DNA from: Arcobacter porcinus
Lineage (GTDB): Bacteria > Campylobacterota > Campylobacteria > Campylobacterales > Arcobacteraceae
Assembly (NCBI RefSeq): GCF_004299785.2
Contig: NZ_CP036246.2
Location: forward strand, 1,550,001-1,614,000
Length of the DNA stretch: 64,000 bases
Reading direction: 5' to 3'
A program made the translations under genes and the position numbers. How positions within the stretch are numbered: the first letter of the stretch is position 1; every line of letters starts with the position of its first letter. The notes under the pieces are model-generated. The model was not told the origin of the DNA. It searched no databases and saw only the letters and a list, made by a program, of their open reading frames with translations. This document shows positions 43,801-52,628 of the stretch, in pieces.

Positions 43801-44265
43801 TTAATATTTATACTCATCACTTGGACTTGCTAATCTCCAAGTCTTTTTTGATTGTATCTCTTGTGTTAATGCAGATATTGCAAAGCTACAAGCTCTCCAA
43901 GTTGCAAATTCAGTACTTACAATATCTCCAGTTGCTTTTCCTTTATTATCTACTAGTGCTACTTCCTTCTCATTTTTAGCAATAGCATTTTTAGAAACTT
44001 CAATATACTGGCTATTTTTCATACCAAATCTCATAAATTCAACTTTATGTTCAATCGCAATTTTGTTATATTTTTCTGCTGTTTCAATAACTTTTTGTAA
44101 GCCATTTTCTTCAACATTACACTCTTTTTTTACATCAAGTGTAGAGTAATCTTCTTCTACTTGTTGCGCTACTTTTGTAGTTGCTTTTACATCTTTTGCT
44201 GTAAGAGTAAAATATACTGCTACTGATATAGCAATAATTATTATAATAAATAAAATCTTTTTCAT
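43801..44265 (-). CDS. unknown exported protein in the sox cluster
   Basis: This 154-aa protein has an N-terminal membrane anchor or signal (about 4-23, ILFIIIIIAISVAVYFTLT), a short linker and a soluble domain. It has one Cys near residue 50 (KKECNVEEN) and one in TWRACSFAISAL (about 129). Neither a heme motif nor a known fold is recognised. It lies 9 bp downstream of soxA and upstream of soxB, so it is probably a periplasmic accessory protein for Sox; the actual role is unknown. Confidence 0.65.
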   Translation of the reverse strand: MKKILFIIIIIAISVAVYFTLTAKDVKATTKVAQQVEEDYSTLDVKKECNVEENGLQKVIETAEKYNKIAIEHKVEFMRFGMKNSQYIEVSKNAIAKNEKEVALVDNKGKATGDIVSTEFATWRACSFAISALTQEIQSKKTWRLASPSDEYKY

Positions 44266-44274
44266 AATTTATCC

Positions 44275-45189
44275 TTACTTTCTTACATCTGGACCATCAA
44301 CTGGCATCTCATTTGACATATAAGCTAAGAAATAAAGTAATTCAATCATCTCTTGACTCTCATCAGCTGGTGGAACTTGACCTTGATCAACAATACATCC
44401 AGAAATTCTTCTTTCAACTGTACCAATATCTTCCCATTTTAATCTATGAACAGGGAAATGAGTAATTTGTCCTGGTAGAGGTGATAAAACTTCATTTCTA
44501 ACTCTTTGTCCTGAACCTTGAACGTGACAAGTTGCACAAGCAAGTTTTAGATATCCTCTTTGAGAATAATAATACTCTTTTCCTCTTTCATAAGCATCTT
44601 GTTCAGCTTTGCTATTTATTTTAATATCAAAGTTTTTTTCAGCTTCTTTACTCTCATTTACATAATAAGCTTGGAATTCAGCCATAGGTCCTTTTTTTGT
44701 ACCCCAAGGTTTTTCACCATTTGCTCTTCTACAATCATTAATAGCACTTGTTAAAGATACCATTTTATTTGTTTTCTCATCATAATATGGATAAGTTCCA
44801 GCATTTGTTAAATCTGGGAAACAACTCTCTAAAGATTCTCCATTTGCAAATTTTTCTGTATATAATTCCTCACCTTTTTCTATTGCTTCTTCATAAGGTG
44901 GCATCTCTTTTAATGCTTCGTATTGGGCTCTAGCATCTTTTGAGTAAGCATAGCTTCCTTTATTGAAATCCATATGTTTAAGATTCTTATCATATTTGCT
45001 CTCTAACTCTTCTTCTGTAAAATATGGGAAAAATCTATCCTTATTCTTTGCAGGATCTTCAAATTTTGCTTCAAAAAATTTAATCATCTCTAATCTATCT
45101 TTTTCAGCACCTTCATTAAAATTTGAAGCACTTAAAAAAACTGTTGTTGATAAAAATAATAATGAAGCTTTTGTTATATATTTAAACAT
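44275..45189 (-). CDS. soxA: sulfur oxidation protein SoxA (c-type cytochrome)
   Basis: SoxA with SoxX joins thiosulfate to the SoxY cysteine. The 304-aa protein has a signal peptide (about 1-21), heme site CATCHVQGSGQR (about 218-229), and the conserved RRISGCIVDQGQVPP with the Cys that binds heme and carries persulfide. Only one CxxCH is present, the single-heme type. It is 33 bp downstream of soxZ. Confidence 0.95.
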   Translation of the reverse strand: MFKYITKASLLFLSTTVFLSASNFNEGAEKDRLEMIKFFEAKFEDPAKNKDRFFPYFTEEELESKYDKNLKHMDFNKGSYAYSKDARAQYEALKEMPPYEEAIEKGEELYTEKFANGESLESCFPDLTNAGTYPYYDEKTNKMVSLTSAINDCRRANGEKPWGTKKGPMAEFQAYYVNESKEAEKNFDIKINSKAEQDAYERGKEYYYSQRGYLKLACATCHVQGSGQRVRNEVLSPLPGQITHFPVHRLKWEDIGTVERRISGCIVDQGQVPPADESQEMIELLYFLAYMSNEMPVDGPDVRK

Positions 45190-45222
45190 TATTCATCTCC
45201 TTTATTACTATCAAATAATTAA

Positions 45223-45531
45223 TTATTTGATAGCTTCGATAGTTGTATCACTATTCCCTTTTAAATCTGTCCAAGTAAGTTCAATTTGATCACCTTTTTT
45301 TGCTCCTGTAAAAGAGAATTTAAAGAATGGGTCTTTTGAGAAAAATTGACTTGATGACAATTCATATACTATTGTTCCATTTACTTTTGCAACTAAATAT
45401 GTAATAAAGTTAGCTTCTTTTTTAGCTCTCTCAGCTTCTTGATAACTTAACATATCGTGTTTTGCTAATGCTTTAACTTCACAAATTCCTTGTTTATCTA
45501 CTTTTGCTTTAATTCTTGTTGTTCCTGACAT
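45223..45531 (-). CDS. soxZ: sulfur carrier subunit SoxZ
   Basis: SoxZ (102 aa) is an immunoglobulin-like partner of SoxY in the sulfur carrier complex. It has GTTRIKAKVDKQGICEVKALAKHDMLSY, VAKVNGTIVYELSSSQFFSKDPFFKFSFTGAKKGDQIELTWTDLKG, typical of the family. It has no signal peptide and is exported with SoxY by the twin-arginine route. Confidence 0.97.
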   Translation of the reverse strand: MSGTTRIKAKVDKQGICEVKALAKHDMLSYQEAERAKKEANFITYLVAKVNGTIVYELSSSQFFSKDPFFKFSFTGAKKGDQIELTWTDLKGNSDTTIEAIK

Positions 45532-45592
45532 TTTTTATCCTTTTTATATTTTATATTATTGTTTTATATTTAATTAATTTTTATGGTTTATA

Positions 45593-46042
45593 TCAACCAC
45601 CACATCCACCAATTGTTACTTTTACATTTTTAACAGCTTTATATAGTTGTCCATTCGCTTCAGCAATAACAATAACATCTCCTGTTTGTTGCATTTTAAT
45701 TCTAAATGCATAATCTAAAACCATATTTGGAGTTATTGTATAAACTGCAACTGTTGCTTCAGGGTTAGCATCTTGGAATACAGCAATTTTTGTAGCTTTT
45801 AAATCTGTTTTAAAAGAGATTGGAATAACTGCACCATTTTCTGCAATATCTGGAGCTGATAAAGTTATATTCGACTCAACAGCTGCTGTTTTTCCAAATA
45901 CTTCTTTAATTGCTTCATCAACTTTTGTTGCTGTCCAAGCTTTTGGTTTTGATTTTCTAAAATCTTCTGCACCTAAATTTGAAGTCGAAGCCACTGCGAT
46001 AGCACCTAATCCTAGTCCTAAAAATTTTCTTCTATTTAACAT
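45593..46042 (-). CDS. soxY: sulfur carrier subunit SoxY
   Basis: SoxY (149 aa) carries the sulfur intermediate on the Cys of its C-terminal GGCGG arm (VTIGGCGG at the end). It has a twin-arginine signal (LNRRKFLGLGLGAIAVAS) and an Ig-like body. It is 61 bp upstream of soxZ and 15 bp downstream of soxX. Confidence 0.97.
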   Translation of the reverse strand: MLNRRKFLGLGLGAIAVASTSNLGAEDFRKSKPKAWTATKVDEAIKEVFGKTAAVESNITLSAPDIAENGAVIPISFKTDLKATKIAVFQDANPEATVAVYTITPNMVLDYAFRIKMQQTGDVIVIAEANGQLYKAVKNVKVTIGGCGG

Positions 46043-46057
46043 TTTTTATCCTTTTTA

Positions 46058-46414
46058 TTATTTTATTGTTTTTAAATAAGCAACAATTGCTTTAATCTCA
46101 TCATCACTTAACCAACCATTTTTTCCAAATGCAGGCATTGCTGTAATTGGATCACCAGTTGCTGGATCAAAGATTTTATTATAAAGTGCTTCATCTGGCC
46201 AAAATTCAAGGAATTGAAGTTTTGGTCCAAGTGTTCCTGGTCCATCTAACTCTTTTCCATTTGCATCATGACAAGCAATACAATTACCTTTAGTATTAGT
46301 ATTGTAAAGAACTTCACCTTTTTTAATTAACTCCTCATCAGAAGCACTTGATACTGTTGCAAACAGTAAAGCAAATATAGCTACCAATAAGCCTCTTTTA
46401 ATTAATCTTAACAT
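46058..46414 (-). CDS. soxX: sulfur oxidation cytochrome SoxX
   Basis: SoxX (118 aa) is a small periplasmic c-type cytochrome that forms SoxAX. A signal peptide (about 1-24) precedes heme motif CIACHDANGKELDGPGTLGPKL, and the axial Met is likely in ITAMPAFGKNG. It is 9 bp downstream of soxD. Confidence 0.9.
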   Translation of the reverse strand: MLRLIKRGLLVAIFALLFATVSSASDEELIKKGEVLYNTNTKGNCIACHDANGKELDGPGTLGPKLQFLEFWPDEALYNKIFDPATGDPITAMPAFGKNGWLSDDEIKAIVAYLKTIK

Positions 46415-46423
46415 ATCTCTTCC

Positions 46424-47623
46424 TTACTTACTTGAATTAATCATATAAGAAACAATTTCTTTAAGTTCATCATCACTTAAATCTGTTCCACCTCTTGGTG
46501 GCATAGCATTTATACCGTTTATTGCATTATATAAAACTTTATCAAAGCCTTGTTTATTAATATTTTCCCAAATAGATTTATCTCCAACAACAGGTGCTCC
46601 TATTGCTTTATTTGAGTGACAAGCTGCGCAACCATAGTCATTATAAAGTGTTTCACCAATTGAAATTTTTGTTTCTACTTTTGCTTTTAAATCTCTTTTT
46701 GTAGATAATTTTTCATTTGCACTTAAAGTTAAATCATCTTTTATCTCAAGTTTCAAATTATCAATATTATCTTCTAAACAGTTACTCATACATCTTGTAC
46801 CTGTTCCATAATTTTTTGGATTTGAAAGATATTTTGTCATATTTTCAACTCCTAATTTTGGATTTTCAGGCGTGTTTGTTTCTGGGTAGAATCCATCAAC
46901 ATTTGGCATAACTATTTTTAGAAATTGTTCTTTATCTAAAATAAAATCATCATCTAAAGACTCACCATCTATCTCAATATCATTAATAGATAACATATAT
47001 GCTGTAAGAGCATATGTTTCACTATTTGTTAAAGTTTTTGGCGAGTTAAATGGCATAGACTCTTGAATATACCAATACAATGTACTAGCATATGGCCAAT
47101 ATGAACCAATTGTTCTATCTGGACTATCTGGACTTGGATTTTCATCTGCTGGATTTAGTCTTTGGTTTTTTAACGACTCTAAACTTCCACCTGCAAGTTT
47201 AGGATAACCTTTCCCTCCACTTCCAAAATCTCCATGACACATTACACACTGAGCATCGTATAGTTCCGAACCTTCTTCTACACTACCTTGTGCTTTTTTA
47301 GGATTACCATCTTCATCTAAAACTGGTTTTCCTTCATGCATATCGAATTCAGGTAATCCTGTTCCGTCATACATTACATCAGTATCCCATGAAGCTATTT
47401 CAGTCTTTGTTGGTGCTCTTCCAATAGTAGAACCATCAAATTTATCCATATTTACATGATATTGTGAATATTTACCATCTTTTGTAGGGTATTTAACAGC
47501 TCCATCAACACTAGTTTCATTTTTAGAATCTGAAACATCACTACTACAAGCTATTAAAAAGAGACTTATTCCAACAGCAAGAAGAGTATTCTTAAGCATG
47601 TTTGTGTTTTCTAATTTGAACAT
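46424..47623 (-). CDS. soxD: SoxD-type diheme cytochrome c lipoprotein
   Basis: This 399-aa protein carries two heme sites, CVMCHGDFGSGGKGYPKLAGG (about 130) and CAACHSNKAIGAPVVGD (about 336), as in the electron-accepting SoxD subunit of the sulfur dehydrogenase SoxCD. A lipobox (LFLIAC at about 23-28) suggests it is lipid-anchored. The ATG at 47623 has AAAGGAG 9 nt upstream and overlaps soxC by 32 bp. A CMSNC pair (about 281) lies between the hemes. Confidence 0.9.
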   Translation of the reverse strand: MFKLENTNMLKNTLLAVGISLFLIACSSDVSDSKNETSVDGAVKYPTKDGKYSQYHVNMDKFDGSTIGRAPTKTEIASWDTDVMYDGTGLPEFDMHEGKPVLDEDGNPKKAQGSVEEGSELYDAQCVMCHGDFGSGGKGYPKLAGGSLESLKNQRLNPADENPSPDSPDRTIGSYWPYASTLYWYIQESMPFNSPKTLTNSETYALTAYMLSINDIEIDGESLDDDFILDKEQFLKIVMPNVDGFYPETNTPENPKLGVENMTKYLSNPKNYGTGTRCMSNCLEDNIDNLKLEIKDDLTLSANEKLSTKRDLKAKVETKISIGETLYNDYGCAACHSNKAIGAPVVGDKSIWENINKQGFDKVLYNAINGINAMPPRGGTDLSDDELKEIVSYMINSSK

Positions 47624-48926
47624 TATTACACTCTCCTTTTGAAGTAATTTCCCAAGTTACAATAGCATTTCTATGATAAACAGACTCAACTCCAATTGCA
47701 CTTGTTTCTTGATCAATAGTTGGCTGAACATTTCCAAAATCATCATAAGCCCTACTTGATAGTAATAGTGGATTTCCATCCCACTTATAAATATAACTAA
47801 ATCTAGTCCAAGATTTTGGTAGAACCAAACCTTTTAACTTAGCTTCTACCCAATTATTTCCACCATCAAAAGAGATATCAACTCCTTTTATAGTTCCATG
47901 TCCACTCCAAGCTAATCCTTCAATCTCTACTGTATCACCTTTTTTTAAGTGTGTCCAAGGTTTTTCAGGACATGGCTTTGTAATTACAGAGTTTACTTCA
48001 TTAACCCAGAAAAACCTTACAGCTTTTCCATCTTTTTGAAGCATAGTATATTTTGAAGTCTCTTCTTTTGCATGCCAAGGTTTATCACTAAATTCTAATC
48101 TTTTTAACCATTTAGTATTTAAGTTACCTTCCCATCCTGGAACTACAAGTCTTACAGGATATCCTTGTTCAGGTCTTAAAGCTTCTCCATTTTGTCCCCA
48201 AACTACCATCACATCATCTAATGCTTTTTCTACTGGAATTGTTCTTGGATTTGAAGCATTATCACTTCCAACAGCCAACATCCAAACAGCATCTTTTTCC
48301 AAACCAATATCTTCTAAAATAGTCTTAAGCATAACTCCTGTCCATTGTGCTGAACTCATCATACCTTTCATAAATTGTAAGCTATTGAATTGAGGACCTC
48401 TCCACTCTGGACTTCCATTTGCTGGGCACTCTATAAAATATGTTCTTGTTTCACTTGGATATCTTTTTAAATCTTCCAAAGTTAAAACAACTTCTCTTTT
48501 TACTTTTCCATGAATCATTAATCTAAATTCATTTGGATCAATATGTGCAGTTCCTCCATGATTTCTTGTAAAGAAAAGTCCATTTGGAGTAATTATCCCT
48601 TCACTTTCATGAATTGGACACATTGAAATTGATGCATATGCATCTCCTGATGATAATAAATCATGTGTTCTTCTTATGTTATTGTGTTCATATGGCGATG
48701 GAACTCCATAAAGGTTTTTATCCACCGGATCACCTAGCTTTTGCCCCCAAGGTGCTTCTTTGATAATAGCATCATCATCTGCACTCAAAGTAACAGGTGA
48801 TAAAATAGAAGCTGCACTAATTGCCCCAGCTAAATTAATAGCAGTTTTTTTAAAAAAATCTCTTCTACTTGTAATTTCTACTAAAGAAGAGCTATTTTCA
48901 GTGCTCAAGACTTCACTATTTTTCAA
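47592..48926 (-). CDS. soxC: sulfane dehydrogenase subunit SoxC (molybdenum enzyme)
   Basis: SoxC, the molybdenum-cofactor subunit, oxidises the sulfane sulfur on SoxY. The 444-aa protein has a twin-arginine signal (ITSRRDFFKKTAINLAGAIS), the sulfite-oxidase fold with the Mo-binding Cys in FIECPANGSPEW (about 160), GQNGEALRPEQGYPVRLVVPGWEGNLNTKWLKRLEF and a dimerisation domain. The start is TTG at 48926, backed by AAGGAGG 5 nt upstream; no other Met fits. A -10 (TATAAT) lies at 48976-48981. Confidence 0.96.
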   Translation of the reverse strand: MKNSEVLSTENSSSLVEITSRRDFFKKTAINLAGAISAASILSPVTLSADDDAIIKEAPWGQKLGDPVDKNLYGVPSPYEHNNIRRTHDLLSSGDAYASISMCPIHESEGIITPNGLFFTRNHGGTAHIDPNEFRLMIHGKVKREVVLTLEDLKRYPSETRTYFIECPANGSPEWRGPQFNSLQFMKGMMSSAQWTGVMLKTILEDIGLEKDAVWMLAVGSDNASNPRTIPVEKALDDVMVVWGQNGEALRPEQGYPVRLVVPGWEGNLNTKWLKRLEFSDKPWHAKEETSKYTMLQKDGKAVRFFWVNEVNSVITKPCPEKPWTHLKKGDTVEIEGLAWSGHGTIKGVDISFDGGNNWVEAKLKGLVLPKSWTRFSYIYKWDGNPLLLSSRAYDDFGNVQPTIDQETSAIGVESVYHRNAIVTWEITSKGECNNVQIRKHKHA

Positions 48927-48975
48927 GTTGACCTCCTTAAATTTTTGACTATTTTTTAAATAGTTTCAAGTGATG

Positions 48976-48981
48976 ATTATA
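48976..48981 (-). promoter_or_regulatory. probable -10 of the sox operon promoter
   Basis: A perfect TATAAT on the minus strand about 50 bp before soxC; transcription would start near 48969. The next 140 bp to the antiporter gene are AT-rich and contain a further hairpin. Confidence 0.5.
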
Positions 48982-49073
48982 TATTTCATAACTTAAATTT
49001 AAACTTAATTTATTAACTTTAATTATAAACATAATTCTTGGAGTTACCGTATAATAGCATTTGTGTAGCATTA

Positions 49074-49107
49074 GTAAGATATATTAGGTTATCCTATAAT
49101 ATCTTAC
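49074..49107 (-). terminator. hairpin after the antiporter gene
   Basis: GTAAGATAT/ATATCTTAC (9 bp) encloses TAGG-TTAT-CCTA (4 bp) with a 2-by-2 mismatch between. It lies between the antiporter stop and the sox promoter. It lacks a T-run, so it may be an operator, a processing stem or a weak terminator. Confidence 0.4.
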
Positions 49108-49127
49108 TTTATAATATATAAAATAGT

Positions 49128-50306
49128 TTAAGTGTTTTTTTCACTTTCAGTAGTATCTAATTTAAATAATTTGTATAGTTTTCTTAATACAACCATTATA
49201 ATTAGAGCATTTAACATACTTGCTATAATGAATGCAAAATATTGTTCTTGAGTAATTAATTTAAAATTATATGAAATCATTGCAATTGCTACCAAAAATG
49301 TAAGTGGCATTGAATCACTTAATGCAAAAAGTGTAGTATATTTTGCTTTTAAATAGTTATAAAAAACTAAATAAGAGCTTATAAATCTAATTATAACCAT
49401 AGCAATCATTATAAATAGTGCATGTTTTAAAATATCAAGAGTAATCATATCAAGTTTTACTGTTGAACCCGTATATATAAAAAATATTGGTGCAAAAAAA
49501 CCAAATCCAAAAGACTCTATTTTATGTAATAAAATCTCTTTTTTATTAAAAAACATTTTAAAGAATAGTCCACCTGCAAAAGCTCCTAAAACAACATCTA
49601 TTCTTAAAATCAACATAATTGATACTAATATTAAAAGCAAAGATATTGAGAATCTTATATCTTGATCTAATTTATCATCTTTTTCATCTGGTATTAAATA
49701 TTTTTTAACTTCAGGAAACCACCAAAACAGCATATATGAAAATCTAAGTAATATAATTGATACAACAACAACACTAATAATTAAAATAATTGATATAAAA
49801 AAGTCTTTTGTAAAACCATATTCAGTATATCCACTAAAAAGAGCAAGAGCTAAGATACTAACGAACTCTCCAACAACCCCAATAGATAAAGCTAAATTTA
49901 GCCAAGGCTCATCTTTTCCATACTCTTTTATAAGCATCATTAAAATACCTAAAGAGAAAATAGGGAAAGCCACAAAATATGTTAATCCTAAATCAAAAAA
50001 CCAACATACAAAACCTGAGATTGTATATAAAGATATAAAATAAAATATTACATTTAAGGTCATAGTAGCTTTTATAACTTTTACAAGTTTTAAATTTATC
50101 TCTAAACCAGCTAGAAACATCAAATAGACAAAACCAAATTTTGCTACAAGTTGTAAAGTTTCATCATCATATATAAAACCTAAATATCCACAAAGTAATC
50201 CAAGACTTATCTCAACAACAACAATTGGTGTTTTTAATATTTTTGAAATAAGTGGAGATGTCATTATTATTGTACAAACTGTAATAACTAATATAATCTT
50301 TTCCAT
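49128..50306 (-). CDS. CPA2-family sodium/proton antiporter
   Basis: This 392-aa inner-membrane protein has about 12 helices and CPA2 features: MEVVVEISLGLLCGYLGFIYDDE, FLAGLEINLKLVK, LALSIGVVGEFVSILALALFSG and VLGAFAGGLFF, ending in VFYNYLKAKYTTLFALSDSMPLTFLVAIAMI. It has no C-terminal TrkA or regulatory domain. It probably exchanges sodium or potassium for protons. It lies 5 bp downstream of the helicase gene. Confidence 0.85.
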   Translation of the reverse strand: MEKIILVITVCTIIMTSPLISKILKTPIVVVEISLGLLCGYLGFIYDDETLQLVAKFGFVYLMFLAGLEINLKLVKVIKATMTLNVIFYFISLYTISGFVCWFFDLGLTYFVAFPIFSLGILMMLIKEYGKDEPWLNLALSIGVVGEFVSILALALFSGYTEYGFTKDFFISIILIISVVVVSIILLRFSYMLFWWFPEVKKYLIPDEKDDKLDQDIRFSISLLLILVSIMLILRIDVVLGAFAGGLFFKMFFNKKEILLHKIESFGFGFFAPIFFIYTGSTVKLDMITLDILKHALFIMIAMVIIRFISSYLVFYNYLKAKYTTLFALSDSMPLTFLVAIAMISYNFKLITQEQYFAFIIASMLNALIIMVVLRKLYKLFKLDTTESEKNT

Positions 50307-50311
50307 ATATT

Positions 50312-52363
50312 TTAGATATCCTCACTATCTGTTTTTTTCTCTACAAGTCCTGCTTCTTTTAAAAATATACTTGGCACGAAACTCATTTTCTTTATTCTGT
50401 CATATTTTGCATAAGATAAATATAAAATATCTTTTGCTCTTGTAACAGCAACATAAAAGAGTCGTCTTTCTTCTTCTATGCTTCCACCTTTGCTCATTAG
50501 CTTTCTATTCGGAAATCTTCCATCCATTAAATCAATTATATAAACTTCTTTAAACTCCAAACCTTTACTTGCATGAATTGATAATAAATTCACTCCATCA
50601 CCTTCACTTAGCTCACTTCCACCCAAAATCATAGCATTTAGAAACCTATAAAGTTCATTATAATTTCTTGATAAATTTCTTAAAATTTCAACTTTTTGAT
50701 TTAGTTTTGCAATAGCTTTAAACTTTAGAATCTCATTTATAGTTCCATCTTTTTGTGTTGCTCTTTTTGTACTTAAATGCTCTTTTAATTTTGAGTAAAC
50801 CAACGAACTTCCAATAGTTACTATCATATTTGTAGGATTTTTTACTCTTTTTAGCTGTTTTAATAAAAGATAAAAATCATAAATATATTTTGCACCATCA
50901 ACCGATAATTTTGGATGCTTTAAAATAGGATTAGCAAAAAAAGCTTCATCGAAGTTACAATCCTTAAATTTTGCAACACTTCCAAGCTCTATAAAATCAT
51001 CAAATAATCCTAATTGATAGCTAGATTTTTTTGTTTCAAAAGGATTATTTATACTTTGTATTGGTTCAAGCAAACCTTTTACAGCATCTTTTTCCCCAAG
51101 TTTTATTAAAGCATCAAAAATGTCTTTTGCAACTGCTTTTCCTATCCCTTTTCCATACTCTAAAATATGGATAAATGCCATCATATCACTTTGATTTACT
51201 TGCAATGTTAAAACATCTAAAATATATTTTACTTCAACTGAATCAAAAAAACTCATTCCACCTTTTCTTTTAGCAGGAATTCCAAGCTCTCTTAAATTTG
51301 CTTCAATTCCATCTGCACTTGAGTTGTTTCTATAAATTATTGCAATATCACTATATGGAGTTGAAGTTTTTGATATAAGATTTGAGATATATTCATATTG
51401 TAAAAAAAGCTCTTCAAAAACCAATAGTTTTGGTTGGTAAATATTCTCTTGCCTTACAACATCAAGTTTTTTTGGATAAATTCGTTCATTGTGTTCAATT
51501 ACTTTTGTTGCCAAATCCAAAATTGGCTTTGTAGATCGATAATTTTTTTTTAAAGTAAATACTTTTGCATTTTCATATTTTTCACTAAAACTAGAGATAA
51601 TTTTAATATCCGAACCATTAAAAGCATAAATACTTTGGTCATAATCTCCAACACAAAATAGCGATTTTGATTTAAATGAGTCAAGTAAACGCCCTTGTAA
51701 TGGATTTGTATCTTGATATTCATCTACTAAAATCTCTTTAAATTCAAAATAATTATCTTTTAATACTTCAAGCATAGTTGTTAATAAATCATCAAAATTT
51801 ACATATCCAAACTCTTTTTTTAAAGTATTAAATTCATCAATTACATCTTCATATATCAAAGTATAAATTTCATGTGCAGGATTTTTATCTTTTATCCATG
51901 TTATAAAATCTTCATTATTATTTGCATTTAAGTAAAGTGAATACATATCATATAAATATCCACCATCATAAGGATTTGTACCATCTTCTCTTTGAGTGAA
52001 AACTCTTTTTTCATAAATTGATTTAAATAGAGTTTTAAGTTCATTTGGTTGTTTTAAAGTTATATTTATCTCTAACTCTTTAAGTAGTTTAAATGATATT
52101 GAGTGAAAAGTTCCAGCTTTTATCTCTTTTGCTATATCTTCTGAAAATATTTTTGCTACTCTATTTACCATTTCTAGGGCTGCTTTGTTTGTAAAAGTCA
52201 AAAGTAATATTTCACTTGGTTTTACACCATTATTTATCAAATGTGAAATTCTTCCAACTATTGTAGATGTTTTTCCTGTTCCTGCACTTGCAATTACAAG
52301 ATTATTTCCATATTCGCAAATTGCTGCTTCTTTTTGTTCTATGTTAAGTGTTGATAATGGCAT
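50312..52363 (-). CDS. uvrD: UvrD/PcrA-like superfamily 1 DNA helicase
   Basis: This 683-aa 3'-5' helicase acts in repair and removal of blocked complexes. Motifs in order: Walker A ASAGTGKTSTIVGRI (about 26), LLTFTNKAALEMVNRV, motif II VDEYQDTNPLQ (about 213), VGDYDQSIYAFNGSD, KNYRSTKPIL, LSIHASKGLEFKEVYIIDLMDGRFP and VAVTRAKDILYLSYA. It could be UvrD or a Rep-like homologue; the C-terminus is short. Its ATG is at 52363. Confidence 0.9.
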   Translation of the reverse strand: MPLSTLNIEQKEAAICEYGNNLVIASAGTGKTSTIVGRISHLINNGVKPSEILLLTFTNKAALEMVNRVAKIFSEDIAKEIKAGTFHSISFKLLKELEINITLKQPNELKTLFKSIYEKRVFTQREDGTNPYDGGYLYDMYSLYLNANNNEDFITWIKDKNPAHEIYTLIYEDVIDEFNTLKKEFGYVNFDDLLTTMLEVLKDNYFEFKEILVDEYQDTNPLQGRLLDSFKSKSLFCVGDYDQSIYAFNGSDIKIISSFSEKYENAKVFTLKKNYRSTKPILDLATKVIEHNERIYPKKLDVVRQENIYQPKLLVFEELFLQYEYISNLISKTSTPYSDIAIIYRNNSSADGIEANLRELGIPAKRKGGMSFFDSVEVKYILDVLTLQVNQSDMMAFIHILEYGKGIGKAVAKDIFDALIKLGEKDAVKGLLEPIQSINNPFETKKSSYQLGLFDDFIELGSVAKFKDCNFDEAFFANPILKHPKLSVDGAKYIYDFYLLLKQLKRVKNPTNMIVTIGSSLVYSKLKEHLSTKRATQKDGTINEILKFKAIAKLNQKVEILRNLSRNYNELYRFLNAMILGGSELSEGDGVNLLSIHASKGLEFKEVYIIDLMDGRFPNRKLMSKGGSIEEERRLFYVAVTRAKDILYLSYAKYDRIKKMSFVPSIFLKEAGLVEKKTDSEDI

Positions 52364-52459
52364 ATGTAGCTTAGAATTGATTTTGTTTATTAAGTTTTGT
52401 CATTGTGGAATATTAGCATAAAAGATTTAAGCTAGATTGAAATAGTTTTGAAAAAAAAG

Positions 52460-52578
52460 CAAAAAAAAAGACCGCCTAGGGGAAGCGGTCTTTTCTACAC
52501 AAGGAAACATAAAAAAATTATCTATTTAAGAAACTTATCTTAAAATACTATAAATAAGTCTGTTTTTAACTTACTTAC
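52460..52578 (-). ncRNA. candidate small RNA with own terminator
   Basis: Between the NnrS and uvrD genes the minus strand shows a -10-like TATACT (52585-52590), then about 85 nt without an ORF of interest, then a strong terminator: an 8-bp stem AAGACCGC/GCGGTCTT with a nine-base run of T. Transcription from this promoter would yield about 118 nt. It may instead be only the 3' end of the NnrS transcript. Confidence 0.35.
52469..52494 (-). terminator. strong intrinsic terminator
   Basis: AAGACCGC-TTCCCCTAGG-type loop-GCGGTCTT followed by a long T-run on the minus strand. It is GC-rich compared with the surrounding sequence and ends the NnrS or small-RNA transcript before uvrD. Confidence 0.85.
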
Positions 52579-52628
52579 GATGAAAGTATAATATATAAAA
52601 GTTAATAGAAAATTAATCTATACTTAAT

